From the NCBI GenBank assembly GCA_041172365.1, contig JBEDKD010000349.1:1-10119 (forward strand): a stretch of DNA of 10,119 bases, given 5' to 3'. The notes under the pieces are model-generated. The model did no database searches, was not told the DNA's origin, and saw only the letters and a list, made by a program, of their open reading frames with translations. Source of the DNA: JBEDKD01 sp041172365. Its GTDB lineage: Bacteria; Cyanobacteriota; Cyanobacteriia; Cyanobacteriales; Microcoleaceae. Below, piece after piece: positions 1-7,433 of the stretch (its first letter is position 1; each line of letters begins with the position of its first letter). The translations under genes were made by a program, and so were the position numbers.

Positions 1-15
1 ATGTTAGAAGGCGCC

Positions 16-29
16 GACTCCGCGGAGTC
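16..29. repeat. 14-bp perfect palindrome, GACTCCGCGGAGTC
   Basis: The 14 bases equal their own reverse complement and are centred on CCGCGG. The palindrome lies at the edge of the window, just before a C-rich stretch of degenerate heptamers. GC-rich palindromes of this sort are scattered in cyanobacterial intergenic DNA, and no function is visible. The short reading frame starting at base 1 runs through it for 15 codons and looks fortuitous. Confidence 0.6.
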
Positions 30-53
30 CCCCCATCCCACTCACTAATCAAG

Positions 54-88
54 AGTCCCCAGTCGCCCATCCCCCATTCCTAGTCCCC
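54..88. repeat. Degenerate heptamer array upstream of sqdB
   Basis: Five 7-base units lie in phase: AGTCCCC, AGTCGCC, CATCCCC, CATTCCT, AGTCCCC. They resemble the CCCATTA-type heptamers elsewhere in the window but are more diverged. The 93 nt between this array and the sqdB start must hold the sqdB promoter if there is a local one. I see TTGTAA at 104-109 but no convincing -10 partner. Confidence 0.6.
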
Positions 89-181
89 TCTCTGCTCGGT
101 TAGTTGTAACGGATGGTAGAAAAGGTGTCATAACCTGATAAATTTACCGAGTATTGGCAAGCAAGATTCTCCCCGCGATTT

Positions 182-1336
182 ATGAAAGTCCTGGTTATAG
201 GTGGCGATGGTTATTGTGGTTGGGCAACAGCACTTTATCTGTCCAATCGAGGTTATGATGTTGGGATTTTGGATAGTTTAGTGCGGCGACACTGGGATGC
301 TGAACTCTGTGTGGAAACCCTTACTCCCATTACACCCATTCAACAACGTATTCAAAGATGGCGCGATTTAACGGGTAAGTCTATGGACTTGTTTGTCGGC
401 GACATCACGAATTATGATTTTCTTAGTAAGGCAATGCGTAAGTTTGAGCCGGACGCGATCGTGCATTTTGGCGAACAGCGCTCGGCTCCCTTTTCCATGA
501 TCGATCGCGAACACGCGGTTTTAACTCAAGTTAATAATGTGGTGGGTACTCTCAACCTACTTTATGCCATTCGGGAAGATTTCCCCGATTGTCATTTGGT
601 GAAATTGGGGACAATGGGTGAGTATGGTACTCCTAACATTGACATTGAAGAAGGTTACATCACGATTGAACACAATGGCCGCAAAGATACTCTCCCCTAT
701 CCCAAACAACCGGGTTCTTTTTATCATTTAAGTAAAGTTCACGATAGCCACAATATTCACTTTGCTTGTAAAATTTGGGGCCTTCGTGCTACCGATTTGA
801 ATCAGGGTGTGGTTTATGGTGTTATTACTGATGAAACTGGCCACGATGAACTTTTAATTAATCGTTTGGATTATGATGGGGTTTTTGGTACTGCCCTCAA
901 TCGTTTTTGTATTCAAGCCGCGATCGGTCATCCCTTAACTGTCTATGGAAGTGGAGGCCAAACTCGCGCCTTTTTAGATATTCGTGATACAGTACGATGT
1001 GTGGAATTGGCGATAGCCAACCCCGCCCAAGCTGGAGAATTTCGCGTTTTCAACCAATTTACGGAAATGTTTAGCGTCGGTGACTTGGCGATGATGGTGA
1101 AAAAAGCCGGTGTTGCCCTGGGTTTAAATGTGGAAATTAATCACATTGATAACCCCAGAGTTGAGAAGGAAGAACACTATTTTAACGCGAAAAATACGAA
1201 TCTATTGGATCTAGGTTTACAACCTCATTATCTCTCGGATTCCTTGTTAGATTCCTTGCTCAATTTTGCTGTTAAATATAAGACACGGGTTGATCATAGC
1301 CAAATTCTACCGAAAGTAAAATGGCGTGCTAATTAG
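182..1336 (+). CDS. sqdB: UDP-sulfoquinovose synthase
   Basis: SqdB converts UDP-glucose and sulfite to UDP-sulfoquinovose, the head-group donor for the sulfolipid SQDG. The 384-residue product has the full length usual for SqdB. It is an extended short-chain dehydrogenase/reductase. The N-terminal Rossmann motif GGDGYCG (residues 7-13) binds NAD. The catalytic set is visible as Thr144 in KLGTMGEYG and the Tyr181-x3-Lys185 pair in FYHLSK. The block RRHWDAELCVETLTPI (35-50) near the N terminus is typical of SqdB and is absent from ordinary UDP-glucose epimerases. The ATG at 182 puts the Rossmann strand right at the N terminus, so it is the natural start, although no clear Shine-Dalgarno sequence precedes it. 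sqdX follows 84 nt downstream on the same strand, so the two probably share transcripts. Soluble, cytoplasmic enzyme. Confidence 0.97.
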   Translation: MKVLVIGGDGYCGWATALYLSNRGYDVGILDSLVRRHWDAELCVETLTPITPIQQRIQRWRDLTGKSMDLFVGDITNYDFLSKAMRKFEPDAIVHFGEQRSAPFSMIDREHAVLTQVNNVVGTLNLLYAIREDFPDCHLVKLGTMGEYGTPNIDIEEGYITIEHNGRKDTLPYPKQPGSFYHLSKVHDSHNIHFACKIWGLRATDLNQGVVYGVITDETGHDELLINRLDYDGVFGTALNRFCIQAAIGHPLTVYGSGGQTRAFLDIRDTVRCVELAIANPAQAGEFRVFNQFTEMFSVGDLAMMVKKAGVALGLNVEINHIDNPRVEKEEHYFNAKNTNLLDLGLQPHYLSDSLLDSLLNFAVKYKTRVDHSQILPKVKWRAN

Positions 1337-1347
1337 CCTAGGTTGAA

Positions 1348-1376
1348 AAACCCGGTTTCTTAGAGAAACCGGGTTT
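1348..1376. terminator. Perfect hairpin between sqdB and sqdX
   Basis: A 13-bp perfect inverted repeat with arms AAACCCGGTTTCT and AGAAACCGGGTTT encloses the loop TAG. It starts 11 nt after the sqdB stop. On the plus strand the stem is followed by TTTCTCTC with only a weak T run, and the better T run is on the minus strand. It may therefore act as a partial terminator, attenuator or 3'-end stabiliser rather than a full stop for sqdB. It belongs to the same family as the hairpin at 5462-5492. Confidence 0.7.
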
Positions 1377-1420
1377 CTCTCATCAATAATGTTGTAAATT
1401 TAATCCTGAAACTTTCTTTT

Positions 1421-2554
1421 ATGCGAATAGCCCTGTTTACGGAAACTTTTTTACCTAAAATTGATGGTATCGTCACTCGTCTCTGTCATACGGTGGAACA
1501 TCTACAACGATTGGGAAATCCTGTTTTAATATTTGCACCGGAAGGGGGGTTAAAGGAATATAAAGGAGCGCAAATTTATGGAGTTGATGGTTTACCTTTA
1601 CCCTGGTATCCTGAATTAAAAATGGCATTTCCCCGTCCCTCCATTGGGGAAAAATTAGAGCAATTTAAACCGGATATTATTCATGTGGTGAATCCCGCGA
1701 TCTTGGGGTTAGGGGGTTTATATTATGGCAAAAAATTAGATATTCCTATCTTAGCTTCCTATCATACTCATTTACCGAAATATTTACAACATTATGGTTT
1801 AGCTATGTTGGAACCTTTATTATGGGAATTACTCAAAGGGGCTCATAATCAGGCTGAATTAAACTTATGTACTTCGAGTGCGATGGTGGAAGAATTAAGT
1901 AATCATGGCATTGAGCGAGTAGATTTATGGCAAAGGGGAGTCGATACAGAATTATATACACCGGATTTAGCTAGTTTAGAAATGCGAAACCGTCTCTCTC
2001 AAAATCATCCTGAGAGTCCCTTATTATTATATGTCGGACGTTTAGGTGCTGAGAAGGAAATTGAGCGTATTAAACCGATACTTGACGCGATACCTAATGC
2101 TCGTTTGGCCCTAGTGGGAGATGGCCCTCACCGACAAAATTTAGAACAATATTTTGCGGGAACCCCGACTTATTTTGTGGGATATTTGCGGGGGAAAGAA
2201 TTAGCGTCGGCTTACGCGTCGGCGGATGTGTTTATATTCCCCTCTCGTACAGAAACATTAGGATTAGTGTTATTAGAAGCAATGGCGGCAGGAACTCCTG
2301 TCGTAGCTGCCCGTTCTGGGGGAATACCTGATATAGTAACAGATGGGGTTAATGGTTATTTATTTGATCCCCGCGATGAAGGTGGCGCAATAGAGGCAAC
2401 TCAACGTCTTTTTGCCCATCCAGAGGAGCGGGAAATTCTGCGCCAAAATGCTCGTACAGAAGCTTTGCGCTGGGGATGGGGAGCCGCGACACAACAATTA
2501 GCTCGTTATTATCAGTCTATTGTCAAGGCGCGATCGCTTCCCTCAGTAGCTTAA
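1421..2554 (+). CDS. sqdX: SQDG synthase (sulfoquinovosyltransferase), GT4 family
   Basis: SqdX transfers sulfoquinovose from UDP-sulfoquinovose to diacylglycerol, the last step of sulfolipid synthesis, at the membrane surface. The 377 residues have the two-lobed GT-B layout of family GT4. The N-terminal acceptor lobe starts with ALFTETFLPKIDG (4-16), where the Gly-rich turn is typical of the family. The C-terminal donor lobe has YVGRLGAEKE (204-213), LVGDGP (231-236) and the EX7E-type donor-site motif with Glu278 and Glu286, followed by AMAAGTPVVA. No transmembrane helix is present, so membrane contact is peripheral. Function is assigned from overall resemblance to cyanobacterial SqdX and from its position directly after sqdB. 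GT4 enzymes are a large family, so the position adds much to the call. The start lies at the first strand of the fold. Many codons end in TTA/ATT, like the neighbouring genes. Confidence 0.93.
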   Translation: MRIALFTETFLPKIDGIVTRLCHTVEHLQRLGNPVLIFAPEGGLKEYKGAQIYGVDGLPLPWYPELKMAFPRPSIGEKLEQFKPDIIHVVNPAILGLGGLYYGKKLDIPILASYHTHLPKYLQHYGLAMLEPLLWELLKGAHNQAELNLCTSSAMVEELSNHGIERVDLWQRGVDTELYTPDLASLEMRNRLSQNHPESPLLLYVGRLGAEKEIERIKPILDAIPNARLALVGDGPHRQNLEQYFAGTPTYFVGYLRGKELASAYASADVFIFPSRTETLGLVLLEAMAAGTPVVAARSGGIPDIVTDGVNGYLFDPRDEGGAIEATQRLFAHPEEREILRQNARTEALRWGWGAATQQLARYYQSIVKARSLPSVA

Positions 2555-2559
2555 ATAGT

Positions 2560-2590
2560 GATTGGGGATAGGGAATTGGTGAGGGATTGG
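2560..2590. repeat. G-rich heptamer array after sqdX
   Basis: In-phase 7-base units GATTGGG, GATAGGG, AATTGGT and GAGGGAT start 6 nt after the sqdX stop. They are the reverse-complement type of the C-rich units at 2663-2730, so the two arrays could pair across the roughly 70 nt between them. The stretch 2591-2662 between them is A-rich and I see nothing in it. Confidence 0.6.
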
Positions 2591-2662
2591 CATAAGTCTG
2601 AGGTATTAGGAGTTAAGGAAAAAACCAAAATCCAAAACCAAAAGAAACACCTAATTTTTCAT

Positions 2663-2730
2663 CCCGAATACCCATTACCGAATCGCCATTCCCGAATCGC
2701 CATTCCCCAATCCCCCAATCCCCCAATCCC
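2663..2730. repeat. C-rich heptamer/octamer array before the cyclase gene
   Basis: Seven in-phase heptamers fill 2663-2711: CCCGAAT, ACCCATT, ACCGAAT, CGCCATT, CCCGAAT, CGCCATT, CCCCAAT. Two 8-base units CCCCCAAT follow, up to 2727. The array ends 26 nt before the chosen ATG of the cyclase. It has no stop codon in the cyclase frame, which lets the reading frame run back to a GTG at 2558. Confidence 0.75.
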
Positions 2731-2755
2731 TAACCATTCCAGAAACCAACCGAAA

Positions 2756-5350
2756 ATGACATTTTCTAGTGCTGGTAGCATTCTGGCTACACTGACTCAA
2801 GTAAATCGTATGGGAGTCTTGGCCGCGCGAGTGAAGGATCTGCCAGTGGCCGAATTTGTCTGTTTATTGGACTTTATTACCGCGGAATTTCAGCAATTTT
2901 TGCGGGCGATCGATCTGATTAATAATGAAGCATTAGAAACGCTCCTCGAACAATTATTAGACGCGTTTACCATCAAAATAGGTCAAGTATTTGAGGCGGA
3001 TGTCACCACAATTTTTTTAGTAAATTCCAGTAAAAATCAACTGTGGTGTAAAACTGTTGATCCGGAAACGGGGAATGTTATAGAAGTTCGTTTCCCGATG
3101 AATTCGGGAATTTTAGGTCATGTCGCGACAACGGGTGAATATCTCAATATTGTGGACGCGTACTCTCATCCCCTCTTTGATAAAGAAGTAGATGAACCAC
3201 TTAATTATCAAACTCGGACGATGCTTTGTTTGCCAATTTTTAGTATCAAGAATCAAGATGAGCCTGTCGCGGTAGTTCGACTTTTAAATAAAGCAGGTGA
3301 TGTCCCTTTTGATGAAGAAGATGAACAACAATTTCGCGCCTTTGCTGATTCCATTGGGATTATTTTAGAAAGTTGTCAATCTTTCTATATCGCGGCCAGA
3401 AATCAACGGGGAGTCGCGGCTTTATTAAAAGCAACAACGACTTTAGGGCAAAGTCTGGATTTAGAAACCACATTACAATCGGTAATGGAATTGGCGCGTG
3501 ATTTAATGCAAGCCGATCGCAGTACCTTATTTTTATTAAGTAAAGAAACCCATGAACTCTGGACAAAGGTTGCAGCCGCCGATGGTATAACTATGATAGA
3601 AATTCGCTTTTCTGCCAATAAAGGAATCGCGGGTTTTGTGGCTTCAACGGGTCAAACTTTAAATATTCCTGATGCTTATACCGATCCCCGTTTCGATCCT
3701 TCTACGGATAAACGGACAGGATATCGCACTCGTAATATTCTCTGTATGCCTGTTTATAATGCTAAAGGGGAATTAATCGGTGTCACACAATTAATTAATA
3801 AAAATCAAGGTAGTTTTACTACCACGGATGAAGAGTTTTTACGAGCTTTTAATGCCCAAGCGGGAATCGCGTTACAAAATTCTCAATTATTCGCGAATGT
3901 TTTAGTGGAAAAACAATATCAAAAAGATATTCTGCAAAGTCTTTCTGATGTGGTTATTTCTACTGATATGGAAGGACGTATTGTTACTATTAATGAAGCG
4001 GCTTTATTATGGTTAGGTTGTCCTATCCATGAAAAAAATGGTAAAAAACAAGGTCAAATTTGGGAAGACAAGTTAATTCATCGTAAGGTATGGGAAATTC
4101 TACCTATTGATCATTTAGGTTATCGTTTGGAAGATAGTCTGCGTCACGCGGCACGACATTATGTTCCTGAACAAACTTTAACCGTGGGATTAGTGATTGA
4201 AACTGATCCGAATACGGGGGAAGATAATTATATTTTAGCCATCCGCGATCGTGATAATCCTGAACTTTATTACGCGTGGGGAGAACATTATTGTTTACAC
4301 CCCGAAGAGACGGGATCGGAAAAGCAACGGGGTTCATCTCCTCTTGCTATTCCGATACCTCGTTCCCAAGTGAAAAAAATAGAACGCAGTTTAAATTTAA
4401 CGGTTAATCCTCTTACTAACCCTGAAGGTGGGGTAAGAGGTGGAATTGTGGTATTAGAAGATATTAGTCGAGAAAAACGGATGAAGTCAACGATGTATCG
4501 TTATATGACACCGGGTGTCGCGGAAAGAGTGATGGCTTTAGGGGAAGATTCATTAATGGAAGGGGAACGAAAGGAGGTGACTATTTTATTTTCTGATATT
4601 CGGGGTTATACCACCTTAGCAGAACAATTAGGACCTTCGGAAGTTGTCGCGTTATTAAATCAATATTTTGAAACAATGGTGGAAGCTGTATTTCATTATG
4701 ATGGGACTTTAGATAAGTTTATTGGTGACGCGTTAATGGCTGTTTTTGGTGCGCCTTTACATTTAAAGGATCATGCTTGGAAGGCTTTACAAACTGCTTT
4801 AGAAATGCGTTGGCGTCTCCGTGAGTTTAATGAGTCTCGTCCGGGTGAACCTCCTTTTAAGATTGGTATTGGTATTTGTTCGGGGGATGTGGTTTCTGGG
4901 AATATTGGTTCGGAAAGACGTATGGATTATACTGTTATTGGTGACGCGGTGAATGTTAGTTCTCGTTTGGAGGAGTTAACTAAATTATATGGTTGTGATA
5001 TTATTTTAAGTGAGTCAACTTATCAATTGTGTCACGATCGCGTGTGGGTAAGAGAGTTAGATAAGGTGCGGGTAAAGGGTAAACAAGAGGCGGTGGGTAT
5101 TTATGAGTTAGTGGAGAAAAAATCGCAGCCTTTAAATGATCAGATTAAAGAGTTTTTGCACTTGTATCAAAAGGGACGTGATGCCTATATGGGGAGGGAT
5201 TTTCATCAAGCGATTATTGATTTTGAAGAGGCACAAAAAATACGTGATAATGATCAGGTGATCGAAATTTATCTGGCGCGATCGCGGGGTTATTTACAAA
5301 CTCCTCCTCCCGATGACTGGGATGGAGTCCATACTATGACAACCAAATAA
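2756..5350 (+). CDS. cyaB: Class III adenylate cyclase, GAF-GAF-PAS-cyclase (CyaB1/CyaB2 type)
   Basis: Makes cAMP from ATP. From the ATG at 2756 the protein has 864 residues, close to the roughly 860 of Anabaena CyaB1 and CyaB2. Domains in order are GAF-A (about 60-205), GAF-B (235-375), PAS (390-570), class III cyclase (603-785) and a TPR-like tail (798-850). Both GAFs keep the NKFDE motif of cyclic-nucleotide-binding GAFs: N178 K179 F185 D189 E190, and N348 K349 F354 D358 E359. In the cyclase domain I see the metal-binding Asp614 (SDIRGYT) and Asp658 (FIGDALMA), the transition-state Asn733 and Arg737, and Lys654/Thr726 at the base-specifying positions. Lys/Thr is the class IIIb pair for ATP, a class known for bicarbonate stimulation. 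There is no membrane segment. The frame stays open upstream to a GTG at 2558, but those 66 codons are tandem repeat sequence and probably not translated. By family, GAF-bound cAMP should feed back on activity. Confidence 0.94.
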   Translation: MTFSSAGSILATLTQVNRMGVLAARVKDLPVAEFVCLLDFITAEFQQFLRAIDLINNEALETLLEQLLDAFTIKIGQVFEADVTTIFLVNSSKNQLWCKTVDPETGNVIEVRFPMNSGILGHVATTGEYLNIVDAYSHPLFDKEVDEPLNYQTRTMLCLPIFSIKNQDEPVAVVRLLNKAGDVPFDEEDEQQFRAFADSIGIILESCQSFYIAARNQRGVAALLKATTTLGQSLDLETTLQSVMELARDLMQADRSTLFLLSKETHELWTKVAAADGITMIEIRFSANKGIAGFVASTGQTLNIPDAYTDPRFDPSTDKRTGYRTRNILCMPVYNAKGELIGVTQLINKNQGSFTTTDEEFLRAFNAQAGIALQNSQLFANVLVEKQYQKDILQSLSDVVISTDMEGRIVTINEAALLWLGCPIHEKNGKKQGQIWEDKLIHRKVWEILPIDHLGYRLEDSLRHAARHYVPEQTLTVGLVIETDPNTGEDNYILAIRDRDNPELYYAWGEHYCLHPEETGSEKQRGSSPLAIPIPRSQVKKIERSLNLTVNPLTNPEGGVRGGIVVLEDISREKRMKSTMYRYMTPGVAERVMALGEDSLMEGERKEVTILFSDIRGYTTLAEQLGPSEVVALLNQYFETMVEAVFHYDGTLDKFIGDALMAVFGAPLHLKDHAWKALQTALEMRWRLREFNESRPGEPPFKIGIGICSGDVVSGNIGSERRMDYTVIGDAVNVSSRLEELTKLYGCDIILSESTYQLCHDRVWVRELDKVRVKGKQEAVGIYELVEKKSQPLNDQIKEFLHLYQKGRDAYMGRDFHQAIIDFEEAQKIRDNDQVIEIYLARSRGYLQTPPPDDWDGVHTMTTK

Positions 5351-5362
5351 TTATCCCCATAA

Positions 5363-5391
5363 ACACGCGATCGTGTCGATGCTGAAAGCAT
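5363..5391. other. Two small hairpins after the cyclase gene
   Basis: ACACG (5363-5367) pairs with CGTGT (5372-5376) around the HIP1-like core CGAT. ATGCT (5379-5383) pairs with AGCAT (5387-5391) around GAA and is followed by TGATTTTAT. The second could be a weak plus-strand terminator. Both stems have only 5 bp, so this is a modest call. Confidence 0.35.
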
Positions 5392-5415
5392 TGATTTTAT
5401 GGCTTCTTCCTTTTT

Positions 5416-5449
5416 CCTTCTTCCTTCTTCCTTCTTCCTTCTTCCTTCT
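5416..5449. repeat. CCTTCTT heptamer array
   Basis: Four perfect copies of CCTTCTT (5416-5443) are followed by a copy lacking its last base. Imperfect CTTCTTCC precedes them from 5403. It is the reverse-complement form of the AGAAGGA units at 8854-8895. It lies between the cyclase gene and the terminator shared with the convergent membrane-protein gene. Confidence 0.85.
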
Positions 5450-5461
5450 GCTATATCATAA

Positions 5462-5492
5462 AAAACCCAGTTTCTTCAAGAAACTGGGTTTT
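5462..5492. terminator. Strong hairpin, probable bidirectional terminator
   Basis: A 15-bp perfect inverted repeat has arms AAAACCCAGTTTCTT and AAGAAACTGGGTTTT around a single central base. The converging genes end at 5350 (+) and 5510 (-). On the minus strand the stem runs into six T residues and starts 17 nt after the stop, so it is a good intrinsic terminator for the EamA gene. On the plus strand the T run is four bases. It shares its stem sequence with 1348-1376 except for one exchanged base pair. Confidence 0.85.
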
Positions 5493-5509
5493 GATAAAAA
5501 CGAGATAAT

Positions 5510-7207
5510 TTAAGTCTTTTTCGGGGCTAACATCCGTTCGAGACTCATCGCGGCAACACTAAGGGTGACACCACCCATTCCCAACCATTGAATCGGCTGC
5601 AAATTTTCCCCAATGAGAAACAAACCAAATAACCCTGTTAATGCCGGCCCTAAAGTACCAATCACCGAGGCTAATGCAGCACCCGCAAAACGAATGGCAA
5701 AATTATTCAACAAATAGCTAAAGAGTGTCAACACCCCTAAAATGACACCCCCAATAATCAAACCAGTCCACACATTGGGATCGATTTTCGGTGCTAACTG
5801 GGCAGGTAAAGGAACCCACAAACTTAACGCGGTAAATACAAAAATCGCGGCAAAGTTTACTAAACTAAAGGGAACTGGATGCAGTTTTCCCGCGGCCATT
5901 TGTGTTAATAAAACATAACCCGCGAAGGTGATACCAGAACCCAGGGCTGCGGTAATTCCTAATCCCGGATCACCAAAACTTCCCACCCCTTTTGCTAAAG
6001 CTGGGGAACCCGCGACGAGTAACCCCAAAACGATGCCACCCATTGCCAAAAGGCGTCGATAACTGGGGCGATCGCCAAACAATGCCCAAGAGCCGAAAAC
6101 TGTGACAATGGGATAGATAAAGAAGATCGTAATCGCGATCCCTGGTGTGACATTACCAATGGCAATATAAATCAACACCTGAGATAAAAACAGAAAGAAA
6201 GCACTACCGATAACTTTCCATTTTAAGACACTATCATTACTGTTAAAGAACCGCTTTAAGTCACTCCAAACTGAGGGATAAAACCAAGTCGCTAAAACTG
6301 GCATTAGGGCCATTACCACTATTAAACGCAGTAAGAGAATTAACAGGGAATTACCAAACCCCGGAGTCACAACACCCTCGATCGGAAATAACCCGAAAAG
6401 TAATCGCGGTTTGGGTGACTTGATTAAAATCCGCAAGGAAACATTAAATAATGATAAGACACCCGCGGACATCAAGGCAAAAATTACCCCTTGTAAGACA
6501 GGAGATTTCTGTTTGGCTGCTGTGACAGGCGCGATCGCGGGTTCTTCGGGTTCTATCTCTTTGGAAATGTCTGGTGCAAAAGGATTGGCTTCTATTTCTA
6601 AATCCTCGTCGCTTAACTCCTCACGCAAACGCCCAACTAAATTATCTAATAGGGTTTCGCCTTGATGTTTCAAGGTTTGCATCCGGTTTAAACGCTGTGA
6701 TAATTCACTTTCATGGGTGTTTAAATCCGCTTGGATACGTTCAAAAGTGCGAGTCATACTCGCGTCTAAAGATGCCAATAAATGAGAAGCCCGCTCATTG
6801 TAAGCCACTAGGGGCGCGGGTAAGGGAAATTCCCCTGTTTGTACCGTGTTTATTGCATCTTCCCTATTAATACTGAGCTCATGGAAGCGTTGAATAAGCT
6901 GCTCTTGCAAATTCTGGGCTAAGACTTGCGCCAAGTGTTTCAACCATAATTGCTGTTGTTGCAAGGAGCGTTGAGACAGGGCTTCAACTTGCTGAGATTG
7001 CAATTGTTGATACTGGGCTCGCAGCTTATCAATATCTTCGATTAAACTATTTTTTTCTGATTGCAGCCGCGAGATGTCCTCTGTAAACTGCTTTCTCACA
7101 CTTTCATGTAAACCCTCTAATTCCTGAATCACCGCGTTTAGAACGTCTTCCGCCGATCTATAATTACCTGATTCAGTCTGGGGTGTATCTTTATCCCAAG
7201 GTGACAT
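5510..7207 (-). CDS. Coiled-coil/EamA (DMT superfamily) membrane protein
   Basis: The protein has 565 residues in two halves. Residues 1-235 are hydrophilic and rich in Gln, Glu and Leu, with helical heptad-like stretches at about 17-115 and 138-200 that suggest a coiled coil, then an acidic Pro-rich linker (201-230). From 237 to 556 I count about ten hydrophobic segments arranged as two EamA repeats. Conserved-looking parts are YPIVTVFGSWALFGDRPSY (365-383) in the first repeat and GPALTGLFGLFLIGENL (520-536) in the second. The membrane half is drug/metabolite-transporter-like, and the substrate cannot be told from sequence. Plain EamA transporters have about 300 residues, so the N-terminal half is an addition and probably cytoplasmic. 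An AAGGA Shine-Dalgarno (7212-7216) lies 4 nt before the ATG and supports this start. The gene converges on the cyclase gene. Family assignment is firm, transport activity is inferred. Confidence 0.9.
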   Translation of the reverse strand: MSPWDKDTPQTESGNYRSAEDVLNAVIQELEGLHESVRKQFTEDISRLQSEKNSLIEDIDKLRAQYQQLQSQQVEALSQRSLQQQQLWLKHLAQVLAQNLQEQLIQRFHELSINREDAINTVQTGEFPLPAPLVAYNERASHLLASLDASMTRTFERIQADLNTHESELSQRLNRMQTLKHQGETLLDNLVGRLREELSDEDLEIEANPFAPDISKEIEPEEPAIAPVTAAKQKSPVLQGVIFALMSAGVLSLFNVSLRILIKSPKPRLLFGLFPIEGVVTPGFGNSLLILLLRLIVVMALMPVLATWFYPSVWSDLKRFFNSNDSVLKWKVIGSAFFLFLSQVLIYIAIGNVTPGIAITIFFIYPIVTVFGSWALFGDRPSYRRLLAMGGIVLGLLVAGSPALAKGVGSFGDPGLGITAALGSGITFAGYVLLTQMAAGKLHPVPFSLVNFAAIFVFTALSLWVPLPAQLAPKIDPNVWTGLIIGGVILGVLTLFSYLLNNFAIRFAGAALASVIGTLGPALTGLFGLFLIGENLQPIQWLGMGGVTLSVAAMSLERMLAPKKT

Positions 7208-7310
7208 TAGTCCTTATCCTCTCATTAAATCTGAATATTCCCTGGCCTATTTTGGCAAGTTCAATGTAATTTACACCATAGAGTTACACACCTGATTTTC
7301 GCCCAATCAA

Positions 7311-7332
7311 GAAACTTTAGAAAAAAAGTTTC
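7311..7332. other. 8-bp AT-rich hairpin in the EamA leader
   Basis: GAAACTTT (7311-7318) and AAAGTTTC (7325-7332) are perfect complements around a 6-base A-rich loop. It lies about 100 nt upstream of the EamA start and downstream of the probable promoter, so it would be part of the 5' untranslated RNA. There is no T run after it on either strand, so it does not look like a terminator. Confidence 0.45.
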
Positions 7333-7404
7333 GGATCGCGTTGTCTCATATTAACCTACAGGAGAAGAGGCACGTTAGCTGTTCCCCATGTGATTTTCTC
7401 TATA

Positions 7405-7433
7405 ATTGTCAGATATGACAGGGGATCTGTCAA
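7405..7433 (-). promoter_or_regulatory. Probable promoter of the EamA gene with operator-like half-sites
   Basis: Read on the minus strand there is a perfect -35 TTGACA (7428-7433), a 17-base spacer and GACAAT (7405-7410, four of six matches to TATAAT). Transcription would start near 7398, giving a leader of about 190 nt. The motif TGTCA occurs three times in alternating orientation across it (7407-7411, 7416-7420 reversed, 7428-7432). The latter two form a TGACAG/CTGTCA palindrome inside the spacer and -35, a possible repressor site. A plus-strand TATAAT at 7401-7406 overlaps but lacks a -35. The rest of 7208-7501 holds no gene that I can support. Confidence 0.5.

Noticed and set aside
1..48. 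Reading frame of 15 codons starting at the first base
   Set aside because: It crosses a palindrome and a C-rich repeat, has no ribosome site in view and no recognisable product.
54..88. CRISPR-like reading of the heptamer arrays
   Set aside because: The units are 7 bases long with no spacers of 30 bases or more, and no cas genes are present. The same holds for the other arrays.
3360..4337. Minus-strand open frames within the cyclase gene (3360-3566, 3403-3618, 4104-4337)
   Set aside because: They lie opposite clearly conserved GAF and PAS coding sequence and their products look like no protein family.
6411..6870. Plus-strand open frames opposite the N-terminal half of the EamA protein
   Set aside because: They are antisense shadows with unlikely composition; the minus-strand frame has the ribosome site and the membrane domain.
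7391..7406. Half-site TGTGA as a possible cAMP-receptor site
   Set aside because: The second half TCACA is missing at the required distance, and I found no full TGTGA-N6-TCACA in the window.
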